From Hyphomicrobiales bacterium (lineage in GTDB: Bacteria; Pseudomonadota; Alphaproteobacteria; Rhizobiales; Rhizobiaceae), in assembly GCA_900470285.1 (NCBI GenBank), contig UCAG01000007.1, forward strand, positions 105,599-169,598: a DNA stretch of 64,000 nucleotides. The letters run 5' to 3'. The translations under genes were made by a program, and so were the position numbers. The notes under the pieces were generated by a model. That model did no database searches, was not told where the DNA came from, and saw nothing but the letters and a program-made list of their open reading frames with translations. Below are positions 39,164-48,420 of this stretch, piece after piece; within the stretch, counting starts at the first letter, position 1; every line of letters begins with the position of its first letter.

Positions 39164-41017
39164 TTGGAAAACAGCAAAACATCTAAACTGGCGGGCTGGG
39201 CAGGCAGAGTTTTTAAACTCAGCGCGCAGCTGGCACTTGTTTTCACGGCTGTTACAGCTTTCGCGCCGTCTCAGGCTGCAGCCGAAACCCGTACACTGAA
39301 GCTGCATTTTGTGCATACCGGTGAACGTGCAGAAATCACGTTCAAGAAAAACGGCCGCTATCTGCCGGATGGTTTGAAGAAGCTGAATGTCTTCCTGCGC
39401 GACTGGCGCCGCAATGAACCGACCAAGATGGATCCGCGTTTGTTCGATCTCGTCTGGCAGGTCTATCAGACTGCCGGCGGCCGCGATTATATTACTGTTG
39501 TTTCCGCCTATCGTTCGCCGGCGACGAACTCCATGCTGCGCTCGCGTACCCGCGGCGTTGCCAAAAGCAGTCAGCATACGCTCGGCAAGGCGATGGATTT
39601 TTTCATTCCGGGTGTTCCGCTGAAAAAACTGCGTGACACTGCGCTACGCTATCAGATCGGCGGTGTTGGCTACTACCCGACTTCCGGTTCGCCATTTGTG
39701 CATCTTGATGTGGGCAGTGTTCGTCACTGGCCGCGCCTGAGCCGCCGCGAATTGCTGGCAGTGTTCCCGGACGGTAAAACAATTCACGTTCCGACGGATG
39801 GCAAGCCGTTGCCAGGCTATGAGCAGGCTCTTGCTGCCTATGAAGCCCGTAAGGCAAATGGCGGCACAATCCAGATGGCTTCTGCCAAGCCGAAGAGCAA
39901 ATCTCTGTTCGGTATGCTGTTTGGCGGCGGTGCTGATGAAGAAGAAGATAATGGCGAAAGCTCCGGCCGTGCCGTAGCAAATTCCCGTCCGGCGCGCACA
40001 ACACCTTCTGCCGGAGTTCCTGCCCGTCAGGCTCCTGTACCAAACCGTGTTGTACCTGCACAGCCTGAGCCGCAGGCACCGCAGGAAGCGTTGATCGCTG
40101 CTTTGCCGGCTCGCGATGCACCGGTACCGCTGAATGCACCGCGCCCTTCTGCCGGTGTGGAAATGACACCGGATGCACAGGCGGCAATGGCTTTTGCTGT
40201 GCCGGTTCCGGTGAAGCGTCCGCAGTCGGAAGCCGAAGTGCTGCTGGCTATGGCACCGCCACCGCCGAATACACTTGAAGCGCAGGCTTTTGCGGGTGCC
40301 ACAGGTGCGCCTTCTGCACCGGCTCAGCCTGCCAATGACCAGATTGCCGCGCTGGTTGCAGCAGATACAACTGCGAATACCGGTGCGACTGCCGGTGCTA
40401 TGCTGAGCGGATATGTACCGGTTCCGGTACAGCGTCCGCAGGGCGCAGGGCAGGCAATTAATACAGTTCTGGCTGCCGCTGTTCCGGCAACGCGTCCAAC
40501 ACAGGCTCAGGAAGCCTCCGTTGCCCGTGCTGAAGCCGGTCAGGATGCAATTGCTGATCTGCTGAGCAATAGTGACCACACTGCATCTATTCCGGCCCCG
40601 CGTCCGCAGGTTCAGGAACAGCAAGTCGCTATGGTTATGCCACAGGATGCACGTAACAGCCGTACGTCTTCCCGCTCAAGCGTTGTAAGCAATGAGAATA
40701 CTGCTGCAGCAACTGGTGCTGACGCTGTACGCACAACTGCTAAAGCCGGTCGCTCAGATCGCCCGGCATCTAAAGCGGCTGCCAATGCAGTGCTGCAGCC
40801 TGCCGATGCCGCGACAGAAGTTGCGATTTCAAATGAGCCTGTAGCCAAGGTTGTACCAGTGTCCAATCCGGTTCTGCGTAATGATGCTATGCGTCAGGCA
40901 CCAACCGTTGTTTATACGGCTGGCTTCCAGAAAGACCTGCCTGCCGGTAATTCAAACCGCTTTACAGGCAATGCTGTGACTTTCATCCCGATTGCCAAAT
41001 TCTCAAAGATCAACTGA
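39164..41017 (+). CDS. Exported DUF882 (YcbK/M15-like) protein with long Pro/Ala-rich tail
   Basis: 617 residues from a TTG start. A signal-type segment lies at about residues 17-41. The DUF882 domain runs to about 230 and has VVSAYRSPATN, SSQHTLGKAMDF (zinc His/Asp) and FVHLDVGSVRHWPR (second His), all matching D,D/L,D-carboxypeptidase-like M15 folds. The rest is disordered, rich in Ala, Pro and Val, with repeated xPxxRPQ motifs (VPVPVKRPQ, VPVPVQRPQ, VPATRPTQ, IPAPRPQ). It may modify peptidoglycan; the tail may reach across the periplasm. A strong terminator follows. Confidence 0.85.
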   Translation: MENSKTSKLAGWAGRVFKLSAQLALVFTAVTAFAPSQAAAETRTLKLHFVHTGERAEITFKKNGRYLPDGLKKLNVFLRDWRRNEPTKMDPRLFDLVWQVYQTAGGRDYITVVSAYRSPATNSMLRSRTRGVAKSSQHTLGKAMDFFIPGVPLKKLRDTALRYQIGGVGYYPTSGSPFVHLDVGSVRHWPRLSRRELLAVFPDGKTIHVPTDGKPLPGYEQALAAYEARKANGGTIQMASAKPKSKSLFGMLFGGGADEEEDNGESSGRAVANSRPARTTPSAGVPARQAPVPNRVVPAQPEPQAPQEALIAALPARDAPVPLNAPRPSAGVEMTPDAQAAMAFAVPVPVKRPQSEAEVLLAMAPPPPNTLEAQAFAGATGAPSAPAQPANDQIAALVAADTTANTGATAGAMLSGYVPVPVQRPQGAGQAINTVLAAAVPATRPTQAQEASVARAEAGQDAIADLLSNSDHTASIPAPRPQVQEQQVAMVMPQDARNSRTSSRSSVVSNENTAAATGADAVRTTAKAGRSDRPASKAAANAVLQPADAATEVAISNEPVAKVVPVSNPVLRNDAMRQAPTVVYTAGFQKDLPAGNSNRFTGNAVTFIPIAKFSKIN

Positions 41018-41031
41018 TCGGTACAAGAATG

Positions 41032-41060
41032 AAAAAAGGGAGCTTTAAGCTCCCTTTTTT
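41032..41060. terminator. Bidirectional terminator between DUF882 gene and eda
   Basis: AAAAAAGGGAGCTT facing AAGCTCCCTTTTTT with a near-zero loop; six Ts on each strand. Confidence 0.9.
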
Positions 41061-41082
41061 GTTGCCAAAATTTTGTAATCGT

Positions 41083-41721
41083 TCAGGATTTGAGCGCGGC
41101 GGCTGCGGCTGCCAGTGCTGTAATTTCATCCCATTTGCCATCATTGACCAGCTCTTTGGGAGCAATCCATGAACCGCCGATGCACAGCACATTTGGCAGG
41201 GTGAGATAATTCATCGCATTGCTGAGGCTGATCCCGCCTGTCGGGCAGAAAAAAGTGCCTGCGAGCGGGGAGGACAGGGCTTTAAGATAGGCCGCGCCGC
41301 CTGCCTGTTCCGCAGGGAAAAATTTCACATGAGTATAACCGTGCTCACGCAGGCTCATCACTTCGCTTGCTGTCGCGCAACCCGGCAGCAGAGGAACAGG
41401 GCTGTTATCTGCGGCTTTCAGAACGGCATCTGTTACGCCGGGGCTGACGATGAATTTTGAACCGGCGGCGACAGCCTGCTCATAATGGGTGGCATTGAGG
41501 ATGGTTCCAGCGCCGACAATGGCTTCCGGCACATCTTCTGCCACGGCACGGATGGCATCCAGTGCTGCACTGGTACGCAGGGTAATCTCGATGGCAGGCA
41601 GACCGCCTTTTGCCAGAGCGCGTGCAAGCGGCACGGCATCTGCTGCTTTATCAATCAGCAGAACAGGGATGACGGTTTGTCCCGTCATAACGGGAATCAG
41701 GCTTTCGGTTTTCTGCGACAT
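41083..41721 (-). CDS. eda: 2-keto-3-deoxy-6-phosphogluconate aldolase
   Basis: 212 residues. It cleaves KDPG to pyruvate and glyceraldehyde-3-phosphate, the last step of the Entner-Doudoroff path. The acid/base Glu is in IEITLRT and the Schiff-base Lys in HVKFFPAEQ; the phosphate loop is CPTGGIS. No edd or zwf lies beside it, so the pathway is scattered, but gnd is in the same window. Confidence 0.95.
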   Translation of the reverse strand: MSQKTESLIPVMTGQTVIPVLLIDKAADAVPLARALAKGGLPAIEITLRTSAALDAIRAVAEDVPEAIVGAGTILNATHYEQAVAAGSKFIVSPGVTDAVLKAADNSPVPLLPGCATASEVMSLREHGYTHVKFFPAEQAGGAAYLKALSSPLAGTFFCPTGGISLSNAMNYLTLPNVLCIGGSWIAPKELVNDGKWDEITALAAAAAALKS

Positions 41722-41790
41722 CTCACCCTCGGAATTATTGTTATAATCGATTTAACGTTCCGAAGATATTTTGTCTATGCTGTTCGTTCA

Positions 41791-42420
41791 TCAGGAGTGA
41801 TGAAGGCTGGCATCAAGGGGAGTGAAGGGTGGAAACAAGGGCTGATACAGCGCATAATTCTGAGCCAGTTTCCGGTCGTAGCGGTTTTTGGCATAAAGCG
41901 GGCCGTTATAGCTGTATGCGAATTTCTGCCAGTCGTGCTTGTTCAGAATATCCCGCAGATTGCTGTAGACGATAAAGCGGCTCATCAGCTCAATCTGCTC
42001 CGGCACGGCGCTGCGCACAGTTTCAACCATTTTAGCAACGGACACATAGCCCAGCCAGTGCCAATGGGCACCCATAACTTGTCCTATACCCCATGATGTA
42101 GATTCATAAGCGGCATCGCGGTTGATGCGGCAGGCTTTGTCCAGCATTTGCCAGCGTTCCGCCTGACCCGCCGGATTGGGAATGGCACCGGCACGGGGAG
42201 AGGAGAGTTTCAGCGCTCTGGCCTTTGCCTGATCGGCAGAGCTGAGGCGTTTATCAAAATAATGCCCCTCAAAACGGATCAGGGGTTCATCATGGCCATT
42301 GATGCGTGTGGTGACGATGCCGCTGCTCTCTGTCTGCGCTACAGCGGCAAGAGCTGCGGGATCAAGATGATGCGTTTGTCCCGCTTCTGAAAACAGGGTT
42401 CTGATTTCTGCGCGAAACAT
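41791..42420 (-). CDS. N-acetylmuramidase-type lysozyme without signal peptide
   Basis: 209 residues from an ATG with a GGAGAAGG site. The N-acetylmuramidase domain (PF11860-like, once DUF3380) shows the putative catalytic Glu in AVAQTESSG, then IRFEGHYFDK, YESTSWGIGQVMG and FAYSYNGP. There is no export signal, as in phage endolysins and some gene-transfer-agent lysozymes. No other phage gene is nearby, so it is either a domesticated remnant or needs a holin from elsewhere. It may also be exported by a non-classical route. Confidence 0.82.
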   Translation of the reverse strand: MFRAEIRTLFSEAGQTHHLDPAALAAVAQTESSGIVTTRINGHDEPLIRFEGHYFDKRLSSADQAKARALKLSSPRAGAIPNPAGQAERWQMLDKACRINRDAAYESTSWGIGQVMGAHWHWLGYVSVAKMVETVRSAVPEQIELMSRFIVYSNLRDILNKHDWQKFAYSYNGPLYAKNRYDRKLAQNYALYQPLFPPFTPLDASLHHS

Positions 42421-42657
42421 GGCACCTTCTCCTAAATGATATAATCCGTTGCAGTGTGTCATTCGTAGTGAGAGCGGGGATAGATTGTCGCTACACGGCA
42501 GCAAAACTTGGCATTGATCTTGAAATTGACCCGCAGCGGCGTTAGAGCACTGGCAAGCAGATTAATCTGTTTTCGGCTGTTTGACTGATCCTCAGGGTGG
42601 TCAGGCGGAATATCACGGCAGCGCCTTTGCGAGGCGACCAGCTATTGAGGTTTATTT

Positions 42658-43581
42658 ATGTGTGAAGCACATTTCACTGTTGCTGCGCTTTATTGTTTTG
42701 CGCGTTTTCCGGATTTTGAAGCCTATCAGACATCGCTGACTGAGCTTTGTGATGAGCAGGGTATTAAAGGTACGTTGCTGCTGGCTGCTGAAGGTCTGAA
42801 CGGCACTGTTGCCGGTACAAAGTCCGGCATTGCCGCGCTGATTGCTTTTATTGAAGCTATTCCTGCCTTGCGTGAGCAGAATATTGAACTGAAATATTCA
42901 ACAGCTAGCCAGATGCCGTTTAACCGTATGAAAGTACGTCTCAAAAAAGAGATCGTGACCATGGGTGTGGACGGAATTGATCCGTTGCAGAGCGTCGGCA
43001 CTTATGTGCAACCGCAGGAGTGGAATGCGTTGATCGACGATGAGAACACGATCCTCATCGACACGCGTAATGATTATGAATATGCCATCGGCACTTTCAA
43101 AGGCGCGATTGATCCGAAGACCAAGACGTTTCGCGAATTTCCGCAATGGGTTGAAGATCACCGCGATGAGCTGGAAGGCAAGAAGATTGCCATGTTCTGC
43201 ACCGGTGGTATCCGCTGTGAGAAGGCAACGGCTTTTGTAAAAGGTCTGGGCTTTGATGATGTTTTCCACCTCAAAGGCGGCATTCTGAAATATCTCGAAG
43301 ATATGCCTGCTGAAGATACACGCTGGGAAGGCGAATGCTTCGTTTTCGATGAGCGCGTTTCCGTTGGCCATGGTCTGGTGGAAGGCGATGTGGAACTGTG
43401 CCGCGCCTGTCGCAATCCGGTGACGCCGGAAGGCAAATTGTCTCAGTTTTACGAAGAAGGTATTTCCTGCGACAGTTGCTATCATGAGCGCAGCGATGCT
43501 GATCGCGCCCGCTATGCCGAGCGCCAGCGTCAGGTTTTGCTGGCGAAAGAGCGTGGTGTAAAACAACATATCGGTGACTGA
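42658..43581 (+). CDS. trhO: tRNA uridine(34) hydroxylase, rhodanese family (TrhO/YceA)
   Basis: 307 residues. N-terminal ferredoxin-like domain, then a rhodanese domain with the active Cys in [12 protein letters not shown] (near residue 181) and a second Cys five residues later. The C-terminal zinc-like CRACR and CDSCYHE pair is family-typical. In E. coli TrhO helps make 5-hydroxyuridine at tRNA position 34 in an oxygen-dependent reaction. A terminator follows. Starts at ATG. Confidence 0.93.
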   Translation: MCEAHFTVAALYCFARFPDFEAYQTSLTELCDEQGIKGTLLLAAEGLNGTVAGTKSGIAALIAFIEAIPALREQNIELKYSTASQMPFNRMKVRLKKEIVTMGVDGIDPLQSVGTYVQPQEWNALIDDENTILIDTRNDYEYAIGTFKGAIDPKTKTFREFPQWVEDHRDELEGKKIAMFCTGGIRCEKATAFVKGLGFDDVFHLKGGILKYLEDMPAEDTRWEGECFVFDERVSVGHGLVEGDVELCRACRNPVTPEGKLSQFYEEGISCDSCYHERSDADRARYAERQRQVLLAKERGVKQHIGD

Positions 43582-43605
43582 GATTTTCTCAGCTGACTAT
43601 TTTGC

Positions 43606-43635
43606 AAAAGGCTCTCCCTTCGGAGAGCCTTTTTT
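43606..43635 (+). terminator. Rho-independent terminator of trhO
   Basis: AAAAGGCTCTCC, loop CTTC, GGAGAGCC then six Ts. Confidence 0.9.
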
Positions 43636-43658
43636 ATTGCTTGATGCACAGGTCAGGA

Positions 43659-43686
43659 ATCGTTATGCATGATGGAATATAATGAT
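43659..43686 (+). promoter_or_regulatory. Candidate ModE operator (Mo-box) before modA
   Basis: ATCGTTAT and ATAATGAT form a dyad with CGTTAT-N12-ATAATG. The E. coli modA operator has the same spacing, CGTTAT-N12-ATAACG. It lies about 20 bases before the modA ATG, right for repression by molybdate-bound ModE. One base differs in the second half. Confidence 0.6.
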
Positions 43687-43706
43687 TGAAAATATTGAGG
43701 GATATC

Positions 43707-44450
43707 ATGATCAGATTTGTTGTTGCACTTGGCCTGCTTGCCGGAACTGTCCTGCCAACTTTTGCGGCAGAGAAGATTGTTGTGTTCGCAGCGGCCAGCA
43801 TGAAAGATGTGATTGATACAGCCGCTGAGAAATTTAAGGCCGAAAACGGTGCGGAAGTAACTGCATCTTATGCATCGTCTTCTGTGTTGGCGAAGCAGAT
43901 CGAAGCCGGTGCACCAGCTAGCATTTTCATCTCAGCCGATCTCGACTGGATGGATTATGTGCAGGAGCGCAAGCTGATCGACAATGACAGCCGCGCTGTG
44001 ATTGCCGGTAATGCGCTGGTGATCGCCGGTGCCAAAGATACAAAACCGGCAGATGCTGCGGAAATCCTCAAAGCCGGACGTTTCTCCATGGGCGATCCGT
44101 CAAATGTGCCGGCCGGTAAATATGCCAAGGCAGCACTTGAAAAACTCGGCATCTGGGGTGATATTTCTGCCAATGCAGTCTTTGCGGAAAATGTGCGTGT
44201 AGCGCTGCAATATGTTTCCCGCGGTGAAGTCAAAGCCGGTATTGTCTATGCATCGGATCGTGCACAGGTGCCTGAACTGACAGAAGTTTACCGCTTCCCT
44301 GCATCAAGCCACGCGCCAATTCTTTATCCTGCGGCACTGGTCGGCAAGTCTGATGAAAACTCCAAGGCATTTCTTGCATTTCTGCGCAGCGATGCCGGAC
44401 AGGCAATCATTGCCGATAAGGGCTTTGTGCCTGCGGCAGAAGCAAAATAA
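43707..44450 (+). CDS. modA: ModA, molybdate-binding periplasmic protein
   Basis: 247 residues from the ATG with GAGGGAT upstream; a TTG seven codons earlier is less likely. A signal peptide ends at TFAAEK (residue 21). The periplasmic binding fold opens VVFAAASMKDV, where Ser and Ala backbone contacts hold the oxyanion, and has SYASSSVLAKQIE and GAPASIFISAD. First gene of modABC. Molybdate feeds the molybdenum cofactor, e.g. for nitrate reductase. Confidence 0.95.
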   Translation: MIRFVVALGLLAGTVLPTFAAEKIVVFAAASMKDVIDTAAEKFKAENGAEVTASYASSSVLAKQIEAGAPASIFISADLDWMDYVQERKLIDNDSRAVIAGNALVIAGAKDTKPADAAEILKAGRFSMGDPSNVPAGKYAKAALEKLGIWGDISANAVFAENVRVALQYVSRGEVKAGIVYASDRAQVPELTEVYRFPASSHAPILYPAALVGKSDENSKAFLAFLRSDAGQAIIADKGFVPAAEAK

Positions 44451-44466
44451 GGCTTTGATCTGACTG

Positions 44467-45147
44467 ATGGCAATGTCGGAAATGGAAATTATCGCTTTGT
44501 CTTTGAGGATAGCAGGGCTTGCTATCCTCGGAGCCTTGCCGGTTGCATTTGGTTTTGCGTGGATACTGGCACGCTATAATTTCCCCGGTAAAAGCCTGTT
44601 GCAGGCTGTGCTGACAATGCCGCTGGTACTGCCGCCTGTGGTAACCGGTTATTTTCTGCTGGTGCTGTTTGGCACACGCGGCGCTATCGGCAGTCTGCTG
44701 CTGCACTGGTTTGATTTTACCTTCGCTTTCCGCTGGACGGGGGCAGCCTTGGCTGCCGGTGTGATGGCGCTGCCATTGCTGATCCGCCCGATGCGGCTGG
44801 CGATTGAAAATATCGACAAGGGCTTGGAAGAAGCTGCCCGCACGCTGGGGGCAGGGCGCATCAAAGCCTTTATGACTGTGACGCTGCCCTTACTGATACC
44901 GGGTATTATCGCCGGCAGCGTGCTGGGGTTTGCCAAGGCGCTCGGCGAATTCGGTGCAACAATTACCTTTGTCTCGAATATTCCGGGCGAAACGCAAACT
45001 CTGTCGCTGGCGATTTATGCGCTGATGCAAACGCCGAGCGGTGATGCCGCTGCGCTGAAGCTTATTTTGGTTTCCGTTGTGCTGTCTGTGCTGGCAGTGG
45101 TGCTGTCTGAATGGTTGCAGCGCCGGTTGAGCGGAGCTGGCAAATGA
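44467..45147 (+). CDS. modB: ModB, molybdate ABC permease
   Basis: 226 residues with about five membrane helices. The cytoplasmic coupling loop is EEAARTLGAGRIKAFMTVTLP, the EAA motif of binding-protein-dependent permeases. Starts 16 bases after modA and its stop overlaps the modC start (ATGA, 45144-45147). Confidence 0.95.
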   Translation: MAMSEMEIIALSLRIAGLAILGALPVAFGFAWILARYNFPGKSLLQAVLTMPLVLPPVVTGYFLLVLFGTRGAIGSLLLHWFDFTFAFRWTGAALAAGVMALPLLIRPMRLAIENIDKGLEEAARTLGAGRIKAFMTVTLPLLIPGIIAGSVLGFAKALGEFGATITFVSNIPGETQTLSLAIYALMQTPSGDAAALKLILVSVVLSVLAVVLSEWLQRRLSGAGK

Positions 45148-46268
45148 CACATAAAATCAGCTTTAATACCCTCGATTTCAATGTAAAAGGCGGCAATGGC
45201 GGTTTTCGCGTGGAGGCTGCCTTTCGTGCTGAGACTGGCGTTACAGCATTATTCGGTGCATCCGGTGCCGGTAAAACCACTTTGCTGCGCATGATTGCCG
45301 GAACACTGCGCCCTGAGGAAGGGCGCATTGCTGTTGGCAATCTGGTGCTGTTCGACAGTACTAAAAATATCAATCTCCGGCCTGAAGAGCGTCATATCGG
45401 CTATGTCTATCAGGATGCCCGTCTGTTCCCGCATCTCAGTGTTTTGCGCAATCTGACTTATGCGCAATGGGCGGGTAAACGTGAGCCGGAGCGTAAGGTT
45501 GAAGAAATAACCGAGCTGCTCGGCATCGGCGCTTTATTACAGCGCAAGCCGCATCAGTTGTCGGGTGGTGAGAAACAGCGTGTGGCTATCGGGCGGGCAT
45601 TGCTGTCCGCACCGCGCCTGCTGTTGCTCGATGAGCCTCTGTCATCGCTGGATCATGCGCGGCGTCAGGAGATCTTACCTTATCTGGAGCGTTTGCGTGA
45701 CGAGAGCGGGCTGCCGATCGTCTTTGTCAGTCATGAAGTGGACGAAGTCGCGCGGCTGGCGGATACGCTTGTGTTGTTGGAGCAGGGACGGGTACGAGAA
45801 AGTGGTTCAGTGTTTGATATTTTCAGCCAGATTGACGGCACGGGCGATACGACCAGTGTGCTTTTGCAAGGCGAAGTCACCCGCAGTGATGATGCCTATG
45901 CCATGGCTGATATTGCCATTGGCGGACATAATTTCCAGCTGACAGACCATGCACTGCAATCGGGGATGAAAGTGCGTCTGCGTATCCGCTCGCGCGATGT
46001 TTCTCTGTCGCGCTTTGCACCGGTGGATATCAGTATCCGCAATATTTTTCCGGTGACAATCACTGCAATCTCAACCGATGACGGGCCGTTTGCAGAATTG
46101 CGCCTGCAACTGGGCGATGTGCAATTATTGTCCCGTATTTCGCGCAAATCTGTGCAGGATCTCAATCTGAAAACCGGCGAGCAGGTTTTTGCACTTATCA
46201 AAGCAGTGTCGATAGATCGCAGTGCCGTAAGACTGCAGCAAAGTGAAATAAGTTTGCAATCTGCATAA
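45144..46268 (+). CDS. modC: ModC, molybdate ABC ATPase with TOBE domain
   Basis: 374 residues from the ATG that overlaps the modB stop. Walker A is GASGAGKTTLLR, signature LSGGEKQRVAIGRALL, Walker B LLLLDEPLSSLD, switch His in FVSHEVDE. A C-terminal molybdate-binding TOBE/Mop domain covers about residues 295-365, which may give feedback inhibition. The set modABC is complete in order. Confidence 0.95.
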   Translation: MTHKISFNTLDFNVKGGNGGFRVEAAFRAETGVTALFGASGAGKTTLLRMIAGTLRPEEGRIAVGNLVLFDSTKNINLRPEERHIGYVYQDARLFPHLSVLRNLTYAQWAGKREPERKVEEITELLGIGALLQRKPHQLSGGEKQRVAIGRALLSAPRLLLLDEPLSSLDHARRQEILPYLERLRDESGLPIVFVSHEVDEVARLADTLVLLEQGRVRESGSVFDIFSQIDGTGDTTSVLLQGEVTRSDDAYAMADIAIGGHNFQLTDHALQSGMKVRLRIRSRDVSLSRFAPVDISIRNIFPVTITAISTDDGPFAELRLQLGDVQLLSRISRKSVQDLNLKTGEQVFALIKAVSIDRSAVRLQQSEISLQSA

Positions 46269-46306
46269 AATATGGTCATTTCCTTTTGAGGAAGAGGAGA
46301 ATGATT

Positions 46307-46993
46307 ATGCAGGACTTGTCAGAGTGGACAGTGCGGCCTGTTCCTGAGCGCAAAGTTCTTGAGGGGCAGTTTGTGCGGCTGGAGCCGCTGAGTGTTGAAA
46401 AGCACGGGCAGGGGCTGTTTGAGGCATCCAGCGTTGCAGATGCGGACAGCCGTTTTACATGGCTGTTTGATACGGTGCCTGCAACTCTCGAAGAGATGCT
46501 GCCATGGCTGGAGAAATCCGCTGCAAGCCGGACGACCATGTTTTTCGTTACGATAGATAAGGCGACAGGTAAAATTGCCGGTCGTCAGGCACTGATGCGC
46601 ATTGATGCCGAGAATGGCAGTATTGAAATCGGTAATGTCTATTGGGGGCCGCTGATTTCGCGCAAACCGGCTGCGACTGAAGCCCAGTATCTGTTTATGC
46701 AATATATTTTTGATGAGCTCGGTTATCGCCGCTATGAGTGGAAATGCAATAATGACAACCTGCCGTCAAAGCGCGCGGCGGAGCGTTTCGGTTTTCAGTT
46801 TGAAGGTATTTTCCGGCAACATCTGATTGTTAAAGGTAAGAACCGTGACACTGCATGGTATTCGGTGATCGACAGCGAATGGCCTGCATTGAAACAGGCT
46901 TATCAAAACTGGCTCGCGCCTGAAAATTTTGACGCGACCGGACAGCAGATAAGAAAGCTGGAAAGTTTCTACACCGATACAGGCCGGAGATAA
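46307..46993 (+). CDS. GNAT acetyltransferase, RimJ/RimL-like
   Basis: 228 residues from the ATG spaced 7 bases from AGGAG; a nearer ATG is two codons before. Acetyl-CoA fold features include EIGNVYWGP and YEWKCNNDNLPSKRAAERFGF, the adenine-loop and beta-bulge of the RimL type that acetylates protein or small-molecule amines. Substrate unknown. It follows modC by 38 bases and may be co-transcribed, but no link to molybdate is known. Confidence 0.85.
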   Translation: MQDLSEWTVRPVPERKVLEGQFVRLEPLSVEKHGQGLFEASSVADADSRFTWLFDTVPATLEEMLPWLEKSAASRTTMFFVTIDKATGKIAGRQALMRIDAENGSIEIGNVYWGPLISRKPAATEAQYLFMQYIFDELGYRRYEWKCNNDNLPSKRAAERFGFQFEGIFRQHLIVKGKNRDTAWYSVIDSEWPALKQAYQNWLAPENFDATGQQIRKLESFYTDTGRR

Positions 46994-46997
46994 GCGC

Positions 46998-47228
46998 ATG
47001 GCATCCCCACAGCAAAATAAGAAGGATACGCGCAATTCCGCTATAGCCGCCGCTTTGATTATGGTGGTTTTTGGTGCGCTGTTTTATTCCATGCCGATCA
47101 TCATGCTGGCGGTCGGGCCTTACAGCCATGTGCTGGCGGCACTGATTGCAGTCGTTTTCGTAATGGGCTTTTTTGTGGTGTTCTGGCTGCGGGCGAAATC
47201 ACAGCGAAAACACCACAAAGAGAATTAA
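46998..47228 (+). CDS. Small two-helix membrane protein, unknown function
   Basis: 76 residues, two hydrophobic segments (about 16-35 and 43-63) and a basic His/Lys-rich tail (KSQRKHHKEN). It starts 4 bases after the acetyltransferase stop and is probably translated with it. I do not recognise a family. Its last four bases overlap the end of the convergent NicO gene. Confidence 0.7.
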   Translation: MASPQQNKKDTRNSAIAAALIMVVFGALFYSMPIIMLAVGPYSHVLAALIAVVFVMGFFVVFWLRAKSQRKHHKEN

Positions 47229-48346
47229 CTCAAAGCGGCAATCAGCAGAAGCACACCGGTCAGAATGATGAATAATGCAGCGGCGATTTCAATTGCCGTT
47301 TGCAATCGTGATGACATCAGCGGATTTTTAACAAGGCGCAGCGCCGTATTCTTAGCCGTGACAGCCAGAGTTGCCAGCAAGGCTACGGTGATGAAAGTAC
47401 CGAATGCCATGGCAAAGGCAGAGAGAATACCGCCCAGCATCAGACCGTTGAGCATTGAGAATGTCAGCACAATGATCGCGCCGGAGCAGGGGCGTATGCC
47501 GACGGCGATAATCGCTGCCCATGCGGTTTTCCAGTTGAAATCACCGCTCAGAGTGGACGGATCGGCCAGATGACTGTGGCCGCAGGCTGTGCAATTGGCA
47601 CCATTCCCTGAAAATTCATGGTCAAAAACGGCTGCCTTAGCATTGGCAGGCTGATATTTGAGCCGCATGGACGTATTCAATGATGATGGTTTTTGTGTAG
47701 CCGAGGCTGAGAGTGAGCCTTGCCAGACGGGTGCCGGTGCAATTGTTTCAACCGCCAGTGCAGGGGCAGGCTGCGGCTTTGAGCGAAGCTTGCGGAAGAT
47801 GATATAAATACCGCAGAGAATGACCAGAATATAGCTGGCTATTTCCATGCCGCGCCCTGCTTTTCCCATTGAAATGCCGATACCGCGCAGGACAAACCAT
47901 GCCATCCCGACCAGAAAAATAGCGGATAGTGCCTGCAAAACGGATGAGATGAAGGAAAGAAATATCCCGCGTCGCAAAGCTGTTTCATTGGCAATCATAT
48001 AGGACGAGATCACTGCTTTACCGTGGCCGGGGCCGGCGGCATGTAAAATACCATAGAGAAAAGACAGGCTGACCAATGTCCAGGCGGCCCACGGATCATC
48101 CTTCATCGCTTTCAGCGCGGTGGTCATCATCAGATAGAAGCGTTTTTGCTCGGCATTAATCCACAGTATCAGATGGGCAAAAGGGCCGGTTGGTTGCAAT
48201 GTGACTTCACTCGCACCGATGCCTAATGAAGACTGCGCCCATGCCTGATTGTGGAGTACAAACAACAGACAGGTGCATATGGTCAGCAGCAAAGCACAGG
48301 CTCTTAACGGGGACAGAGTAAGAGTGTGTTGCTTTGCGTGGTTCAT
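47225..48346 (-). CDS. NicO-family nickel/cobalt-type transporter
   Basis: 373 residues. A signal-like first helix is followed by a loop and about six more helices. Family motifs are HAAGPGHGKAVISSY and GIRPCSGAI. A central loop has a His/Cys stretch (CTACGHSH). NicO proteins move Ni2+, Co2+ or perhaps Zn2+. The upstream neighbour, DUF1007, is a usual partner. A Zur-like box lies just before the start, so zinc is a serious alternative. Confidence 0.85.
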   Translation of the reverse strand: MNHAKQHTLTLSPLRACALLLTICTCLLFVLHNQAWAQSSLGIGASEVTLQPTGPFAHLILWINAEQKRFYLMMTTALKAMKDDPWAAWTLVSLSFLYGILHAAGPGHGKAVISSYMIANETALRRGIFLSFISSVLQALSAIFLVGMAWFVLRGIGISMGKAGRGMEIASYILVILCGIYIIFRKLRSKPQPAPALAVETIAPAPVWQGSLSASATQKPSSLNTSMRLKYQPANAKAAVFDHEFSGNGANCTACGHSHLADPSTLSGDFNWKTAWAAIIAVGIRPCSGAIIVLTFSMLNGLMLGGILSAFAMAFGTFITVALLATLAVTAKNTALRLVKNPLMSSRLQTAIEIAAALFIILTGVLLLIAALS

Positions 48347-48361
48347 ACCGGAATGCCTCTG

Positions 48362-48378
48362 ATGATATAACGTAACAA
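48362..48378 (-). promoter_or_regulatory. Zur-like box before the NicO gene
   Basis: The 17 bases ATGATATAACGTAACAA agree at 12 of 16 informative positions with the alphaproteobacterial consensus ATGTTATAnTATAACAT. It lies 16 bases before the NicO ATG, between it and DUF1007. Candidate only. Confidence 0.35.
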
Positions 48379-48420
48379 ATTTGAATTTTGACCAATCCTA
48401 ATGCGCTGGCCGCGGGCTTG

